Origin: Pseudomonadota bacterium
GTDB taxonomy: Bacteria; Pseudomonadota; Gammaproteobacteria; Burkholderiales; Burkholderiaceae_D
Reading direction: 5' to 3'
Assembly: GCA_023435945.1 (NCBI GenBank)
Contig: JAEZLB010000021.1
Coordinates: 1-19,363 of the forward strand
DNA length: 19,363 nt
Position numbers and translations under genes: made by a program. Each line of letters opens with the position of its first letter. Positions within the stretch are counted from its first letter, which is position 1. This document shows positions 15,135 to 19,363 of this stretch, in pieces. The notes beneath the pieces are model-generated. The model worked only from the letters and a program-made list of their open reading frames with translations, ran no database searches and was not told where the DNA came from.

Positions 15135-15241
15135 TGGTGATTGTTAAAAGTGTTGCAGAAATGGGCCGCTATCCCAGCGTTGTTAACGTATACTCCACCG
15201 GCACGAGATGGTTACCCGGACATTTTCCTCCCCGCATTCTC

Positions 15242-15757
15242 ATGAACATGATTGAAAAATCCGCCCTTGCCCACCTGACGAAAGAACTGGATGCATTCAA
15301 GGCGCGCTCAATGTTGCTGACGCGCCCCGGCTTTCTGATCCGCCGCCTGCATCAGCTGCACAGCGCGCTCTTCATGGAAGAAACAGAGAGGTTCAATATC
15401 ACGCCCGTGCAATACAGCCTGCTGTCTGCGCTGGATGAGTACGGCGAACTCGACCAGAATTCGCTCTCCCATCATATCGGGCTGGAGCGGACCAGCGTGG
15501 CGGAAGTCCTGCCACGGCTCGAACAGCGCGAGCTGATCGTGCGTCATCAGTCCGACCGTGACAAGCGCGTTAAATACGTAAAACTGACGACCAAGGGACG
15601 TACGCTGGTCCGCAAGATGCGTCCGGGCGCCCAGCGCGCGCATGACCGCACCGTCGAAAGCCTCTCCGAAGAAGAGCGCATGCTTTTCATTCTTCTCATG
15701 GCCCGCATCGTCGAAGCAGAAATCACCGATCGCGTGCCGCCACTGAAGGTACGTTAG
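15242..15757 (+). CDS. MarR-family transcriptional regulator
   Basis: This 171-residue protein is a winged-helix regulator of the MarR family. It has an N-terminal dimerisation helix (about 1-50) and a recognition region around SLSHHIGLERTSVAEVLPRL (74-93). The wing ends with the family signature SDRDKRVKYVKLT (104-116), and a C-terminal dimerisation helix contains LSEEERMLFILLMARIVEAE. MarR proteins usually repress neighbouring genes and release DNA on binding a small phenolic or heterocyclic ligand, which here may be the pathway substrate. The frame is open to ATG 15059, but the ATG at 15242 starts at the family N-terminus and is preferred, although no clear ribosome-binding site precedes it. 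It is divergent from the amidohydrolase, with three palindromic operators between them, and 485 bp upstream of the Mo hydroxylase. Autoregulation is likely. Confidence 0.88.
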   Translation: MNMIEKSALAHLTKELDAFKARSMLLTRPGFLIRRLHQLHSALFMEETERFNITPVQYSLLSALDEYGELDQNSLSHHIGLERTSVAEVLPRLEQRELIVRHQSDRDKRVKYVKLTTKGRTLVRKMRPGAQRAHDRTVESLSEEERMLFILLMARIVEAEITDRVPPLKVR

Positions 15758-15899
15758 CACCAGGGACGCGCTCCCTTAATGCACAGCGCACCAAATACAT
15801 GCACCAATGCCCCAAACCGATGCAGGAATAAAGTTTTCTTGCTCGCCTCCGCCCATCGCCTCCTCACTAAAGGGACGAGTCCGCTTTGAACGCGTAAAA

Positions 15900-15915
15900 A
15901 TGTGCTGTACCACAT
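15900..15915. promoter_or_regulatory. MarR-type operator variant upstream of the Mo hydroxylase
   Basis: ATGTGCTGTACCACAT matches the operator consensus at 14 of 16 positions. It lies 343 bp before the large-subunit ATG, downstream of marR. It fits control of the hydroxylase transcript by the same regulator. Confidence 0.6.
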
Positions 15916-16171
15916 AACGTTCAGTCGACATTTTCCCAATTAAATCAATCTCTTATAAACAAAACAATCTGACATGGCAGTGACCATGGCACGGTCATTG
16001 CTAGTTGTTGCGTACAGGAATCCAATTCATTTTGGGCAGGCCTTCGGCAAACAGCACGCAAGGACTGCACCGCTAAGACGCTTATTAAGTTCAATAGCAG
16101 GGCATAGCGATAGGTAGCTTAAGAAAACGCTGCCAGCCAAATGAATTTGCGAACAAGTTATTTTTGCATAA

Positions 16172-16187
16172 ACGTGGTATGCCACCT
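16172..16187. promoter_or_regulatory. Weaker MarR-type operator variant just upstream of the Mo hydroxylase
   Basis: ACGTGGTATGCCACCT keeps the inner GTGGT-N2-GCCAC dyad but the outer bases differ. It is 20 bp before the 12-codon ORF and 55 bp before the large-subunit ATG, a position suited to block a promoter or RNA polymerase. Confidence 0.45.
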
Positions 16188-16207
16188 AATTGATCAGGAA
16201 AGACAGC

Positions 16208-16246
16208 ATGAGTCAAGTGAATGTCAACCTCAAGGGAAAAGCATGA
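16208..16246 (+). other. 12-codon ORF, possible scar of a [2Fe-2S] small-subunit gene or leader peptide
   Basis: AGGA (16196-16199) is well placed for the ATG at 16208, which opens MSQVNVNLKGKA and then stops at TGA. This stop overlaps the large-subunit start as ATGA. The peptide resembles the N-terminus of the iron-sulfur small subunits of Mo hydroxylases, which often begin in the style M-x-x-V-x-x-x-L-x-V-N-G-K. It may be what is left of that gene after a clean deletion, or a leader that couples translation to the large subunit. Confidence 0.4.
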
Positions 16247-18627
16247 GTGACATGGTTAAACCTGAGGCAAGCGCAAGCGATCAAGGTATTGGCCGTGAAG
16301 TGCCGCGCAAGGAAGATCAGCGCCTGCTGCGCGGACAAGGGAAGTATGTCGGCGATATGCGTATGCCCGACATGCTGGAAGTCGCCTTTGTGCGCTCGCC
16401 TGTCGCGCACGCGCGTATCGCAGGCATAGAGAAGCCAGCAGGCATGGAGCATCTGGTATACACCATGCAGGATATGGCGGGTGTAAAGCCCATCGTCGCC
16501 GCTTCCGCGCTGCCGGGGTTCAAGGTTTCCGCCCAATATCCTCTGGCACTGGACAAGGTACGTCACGTTGGCGAAACCGTCGCCGTGTGCATCGCACCGG
16601 ATCGTGCGCGTGCTGAAGATATCGCCAACAGCGTATTCGTCGATTATCAGGATCTGCCTGTGATGGCAGACATGTACGGCACGCTGGACAGCGAAACACG
16701 TGTGCATGACGAGTGGAACAACAACGTCTTCGCTGAAACCAATGTCGATCGGCGTGTGCAAGAGACGAATGAAGAAGTCGTTCGTGTCAGCCGCCAGCTG
16801 CGCATGGCACGTCAGTGCATGGCGCCGATGGAAGGTCGTGCTGTGCTGTGCTGGTGGGATACCCGCACCGATCAGCTGATCATGTACACCGCAGCACAGG
16901 TTCCTCATATCAACCGCACCGGCCTGGCTGAATGCCTGGGCTTAGATGAAGGCCAGGTGCGCGTGATTTCGCCGGACGTCGGTGGCGGCTTCGGCTACAA
17001 GGGAATTTTGCTGCCGGAAGAAATCTGCTGCGCATGGTTGTCCATGAAACTGCAGCGTCCCATCCGCTGGCTGGAAGACCGCCGCGAGCAGTTGAGCGCG
17101 AATGCCAACTGCCGCGAACACGGTTATGACATCACCGTTGCCGTGACACGCGAGGGCCGCCTGGCCGGTATCGAATGTGATGCTGTCGTGGACTCCGGTG
17201 CTTACTCTTCCTATCCCTTCAGTGCCTGTCTCGAAGCCGCACAAATCGGATCGATCCTGCCCGGCCCTTATGTGATGGACAGCTTTGTTTGCCGCACCCG
17301 CTCCGCAGCAACCAACAAACCGCCCATTCTTCCCTACCGTGGCGTAGCCCGTACCGGTGTGTGCTTCGCACTGGAGACCATGCTGGACAGGGCGGCACGC
17401 GAAATTGGCGTGGAGCCGTATGAGCTGCGTGCAAACAGCCTGGTGCCTGCAGCAGCGATGCCGTTCAATAACATCACCAACAAACTGTTCGATTCCGGCG
17501 ATTACACCACCTGCATGATGAAAGCCGTTGAAGCGCTGGACTGGAAAACCTGGCGTGCACGCCAACGCGAGCGTCATGCAGGCGGCAAGCGCGTCCAGAA
17601 ACGTCTGGGCCTGGGTTTGTCTGTGTTCTGCGAACAAGGCGCACACGGCACGTCGGTGTATCACGGCTGGGGCATTCCCATGGTACCCGGCTACGAACAA
17701 TGCACCGCTCGCTTCACGCCCGACGGGATACTGGAACTTCGCATCGGCGTGCACTCACATGGCCAGGGCCTGGAAACCTCGATGGCACAGGTTGCACACA
17801 CCGTACTCGGCATCGATGTCGCGAAAGTGCGTGTCGTGCATGGCGACACCGGCATGACACCTTATTCCACCGGCACCTGGGGCTCGCGTTGCGCCGTCAT
17901 GGCAGGCGGTGCAGTCGGCACAGCCTGCGAACAATTGGCTGTGCGCGTGAAAGAAATCGGTGCCTACCTGCTGAACACCGATGCATCGCAGCTCGTGATC
18001 GAAAAAGGTAATGTCGGCATTCCCGGCGGCGACAAGGTATCGCTCGCTGAAGTAGCTTACACCTGGTACCGCGCACCGCAGAAATTGCCGGTCGGCTCGG
18101 TCAACCCGGGCGGTCTGGAAGTGGTCGGCGGCTACAAGATGATTCCCGATGGCGGCACCTTCAGCTATGCCTGCCATGCTTGCGTGGTTGAAGTGGACAC
18201 CGCAACCGGCCATGTTGAATTCCTGGATTACGCCATCTGCGAAGACGGTGGCGTGCTGCTGAATCCGAAGATCGTCGAAGGTCAGTTGTTTGGCGGTCTG
18301 GCGCAAGGCATCGGCACTGCCCTCTACGAAGAAATGCCGTTTGACAGTGAAGGCCAGCCGCTGGCTTCTACCCTGCAAGATTATTTGCTGCCCGGCGCAG
18401 GCGAAATGCCGCCGCTGAAACTGGAGCACATGGAAACCCCGAGCCCCAACAGCAAATACGGTCAGAAAGGCATAGGCGAAGGCGGTGCGATTGCGCCACC
18501 TGCGGCCATCATCAATGCCATCAACGATGCGCTGCATGAACTCGGCGCAGAGATCACGGAATGTCCTGCCAACCCACGTCGCGTACTGGAAGCACTGGAT
18601 AAGGCAGCCAAGGAGGTAAGTGCATGA
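16243..18627 (+). CDS. Xanthine-dehydrogenase-family molybdopterin-binding (large) subunit
   Basis: This 794-residue protein is the catalytic subunit of a molybdenum hydroxylase. It has an alpha/beta hammerhead domain at about 20-125, followed by the two Moco-binding domains. Visible motifs are DVGGGFGYKG (about 245-254), PYRGVAR (364-370), the pterin-binding GQGLET (507-512) and the catalytic Glu746 in KGIGEGG. It lacks the AYXCSFR active-site loop of true CO dehydrogenase, so it hydroxylates an organic substrate, probably a heterocycle or aldehyde. The frame opens at 16141, but the ATG at 16243 (ribosome-binding site AGGGA) begins just before the hammerhead and is preferred. It overlaps the medium-subunit gene as ATGA. 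No small subunit precedes it. MarR-type operators lie upstream. MocA-like and XdhC proteins from this window would mature it. Confidence 0.93.
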   Translation: MSDMVKPEASASDQGIGREVPRKEDQRLLRGQGKYVGDMRMPDMLEVAFVRSPVAHARIAGIEKPAGMEHLVYTMQDMAGVKPIVAASALPGFKVSAQYPLALDKVRHVGETVAVCIAPDRARAEDIANSVFVDYQDLPVMADMYGTLDSETRVHDEWNNNVFAETNVDRRVQETNEEVVRVSRQLRMARQCMAPMEGRAVLCWWDTRTDQLIMYTAAQVPHINRTGLAECLGLDEGQVRVISPDVGGGFGYKGILLPEEICCAWLSMKLQRPIRWLEDRREQLSANANCREHGYDITVAVTREGRLAGIECDAVVDSGAYSSYPFSACLEAAQIGSILPGPYVMDSFVCRTRSAATNKPPILPYRGVARTGVCFALETMLDRAAREIGVEPYELRANSLVPAAAMPFNNITNKLFDSGDYTTCMMKAVEALDWKTWRARQRERHAGGKRVQKRLGLGLSVFCEQGAHGTSVYHGWGIPMVPGYEQCTARFTPDGILELRIGVHSHGQGLETSMAQVAHTVLGIDVAKVRVVHGDTGMTPYSTGTWGSRCAVMAGGAVGTACEQLAVRVKEIGAYLLNTDASQLVIEKGNVGIPGGDKVSLAEVAYTWYRAPQKLPVGSVNPGGLEVVGGYKMIPDGGTFSYACHACVVEVDTATGHVEFLDYAICEDGGVLLNPKIVEGQLFGGLAQGIGTALYEEMPFDSEGQPLASTLQDYLLPGAGEMPPLKLEHMETPSPNSKYGQKGIGEGGAIAPPAAIINAINDALHELGAEITECPANPRRVLEALDKAAKEVSA

Positions 18628-19363
18628 AACCCGCAGCCTATCGTTTATTAAAAGCGGATTCGATTGAACAAGGCACTGCCCTGCTGGCTGAAGGTGGCTG
18701 GGGCAGCAAACCTGTAGCCGGCGGCCAATCGCTCGGAGCGATGCTGAACCTGCGCCTGGCCCAACCTGACACTTTGCTGGATCTGGATGCCTTCGCTGAA
18801 CTGCGTGAAACCGTCGAACTGCCTGATGCAGTGCGTTTTGGCGCAATGACTACCCACGCCGCCATCGAAGACCAGCGCGTTCCTGATCCCAGCCGTGGCC
18901 TGATGCCTTTCGTTGCGCGTGGCATTGCTTATCGCGCCGTACGCAATCGCGGCACCCTCGGCGGCAGCCTGTGCCATGCCGATCCCGCTGCCGACTGGGT
19001 GAGCTGCATGCCCCTTCTGGGTGCCACGCTACACGTGGTCGGCCCCGCCGGCAAACGCGACATCGCCGCTCGTAACTTCATGGTCTCCGCTTACGAATGC
19101 CAGCTCGCCGAAGGCGAAATCCTGGTTGCCGTCACCGTCCCCAAACAATCCGCAACCATGCGCTGGTCGTATCGCAAGTTGTGCCGCAAGACCGGCGAAC
19201 TGTCGCATGCGATGGCATCCGGCATGGTCGACCCGCAAACCGGTGCCGAACGCGTGGTGATCGGTGCGCTGGACGGCGCGCCTTACGTTGCCGAAGGTGC
19301 GGGTTTGCTGAAATCGCTGCTGAAAAAAGAAGCACGACTGAGCCTGCTGGATCAGGCCGCCCC
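18624..19363 (+). CDS. FAD-binding medium subunit of Mo hydroxylase (3' end outside window)
   Basis: The reading frame is open to the right edge: 246 codons are visible, of an expected total of about 280-290. It encodes the FAD-binding subunit that passes electrons from the iron-sulfur centres to an acceptor. The PCMH-type FAD motifs are AGGQSL (32-37) and RNRGTLGGSLCHADPAADW (107-125). The ATG overlaps the large-subunit stop as ATGA, with a strong AAGGAGG ribosome-binding site at 18610-18616, so the two are translationally coupled. The order large-medium suggests that an iron-sulfur small subunit could follow beyond the window, since none precedes. The C-terminal CO-dehydrogenase-flavoprotein-like domain has barely begun. 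Confidence 0.93.
   Translation, partial: MKPAAYRLLKADSIEQGTALLAEGGWGSKPVAGGQSLGAMLNLRLAQPDTLLDLDAFAELRETVELPDAVRFGAMTTHAAIEDQRVPDPSRGLMPFVARGIAYRAVRNRGTLGGSLCHADPAADWVSCMPLLGATLHVVGPAGKRDIAARNFMVSAYECQLAEGEILVAVTVPKQSATMRWSYRKLCRKTGELSHAMASGMVDPQTGAERVVIGALDGAPYVAEGAGLLKSLLKKEARLSLLDQAA

Larger units (their letters stand above)
15758..16242 (+). other. Long region between marR and the Mo-hydroxylase large subunit
   Basis: This 485-bp region carries two operator-like palindromes (15900-15915 and 16172-16187) and a 12-codon ORF at its end; all are listed separately. A short inverted repeat TGACC-N7-GGTCA lies near 15979-15995. No strong promoter was identified. A minus-strand open frame at 15754-15939 has no support. 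Confidence 0.45.

Noticed and set aside
15059..15241. 61-residue N-terminal extension of the MarR protein
   Set aside because: It would translate through the operators, and its sequence is unlike MarR N-termini. The start at 15242 fits the family.
16141..16242. N-terminal extension of the Mo-hydroxylase large subunit from ATG 16141
   Set aside because: The extra 34 residues look non-coding, overlap the operator variant and the short ORF, and the ATG at 16243 has a good ribosome-binding site.
16243..18627. Carbon monoxide dehydrogenase large subunit (CoxL)
   Set aside because: The active-site loop reads PYRGVAR rather than AYXCSFR, so a true CO dehydrogenase is unlikely.
17755..18846. A 363-codon minus-strand frame opposite the large-subunit gene
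   Set aside because: It is antisense to a clear Mo-hydroxylase gene, has no ribosome-binding site and looks like a shadow of strong codon bias.

Overview
The window looks like chromosomal DNA of a Gram-negative bacterium, probably a betaproteobacterium, perhaps Oxalobacteraceae-like. The evidence is an outer-membrane autotransporter barrel, a lipobox lipoprotein, a periplasmic Spy/CpxP-type protein, moderately high GC and the overall gene set. The genus is inference. No rRNA, tRNA, CRISPR array or intact insertion sequence was seen.

Layout. (1) 1-2691: the end of a type V autotransporter, overlapped by a lipoprotein alpha/beta hydrolase. (2) 2692-6473: housekeeping genes of mixed function. 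These are a GNAT acetyltransferase (-), a coiled-coil membrane protein with a double zinc ribbon (+), the manganese exporter MntP (+) and a LysE/RhtB exporter (-). (3) 6474-10727: a molybdate-sensing neighbourhood with gene decay. It holds a ModE-type HTH regulator fused to a substrate-binding domain, a frameshifted sulfite-oxidase-like molybdopterin protein, a two-domain Mop molybdate-binding protein, a truncated TauE/SafE exporter, a (GAA)8 tract and an intact Spy/CpxP-like protein. (4) 10745-19363: a molybdenum-hydroxylase catabolic cluster. The minus strand carries mocA-like, xdhC, a DUF1116/AllG-family gene and a COG3964 amidohydrolase. The plus strand carries a MarR regulator, the Mo-binding large subunit and the FAD-binding medium subunit, which runs off the window.

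How the cluster may work. The large and medium subunits would hydroxylate an unknown, probably N-heterocyclic, substrate. MocA-like and XdhC would make and insert the cytidylated, sulfurated molybdenum cofactor. The amidohydrolase would open or deacylate a product, and the DUF1116 protein suggests carbamoyl-transfer chemistry. The MarR protein probably controls the set through a palindromic operator, ATGTGGTGCACCACAT. It occurs three times at exact 38-bp spacing in the divergent amidohydrolase/marR intergenic region, and two variants lie upstream of the hydroxylase. The [2Fe-2S] small subunit is missing from its common place before the large subunit. Only a 12-codon ORF with a good ribosome-binding site is there, and it resembles the start of such a subunit. 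The operator array, the unusual enzyme combination and the missing subunit are the most interesting parts of the window.
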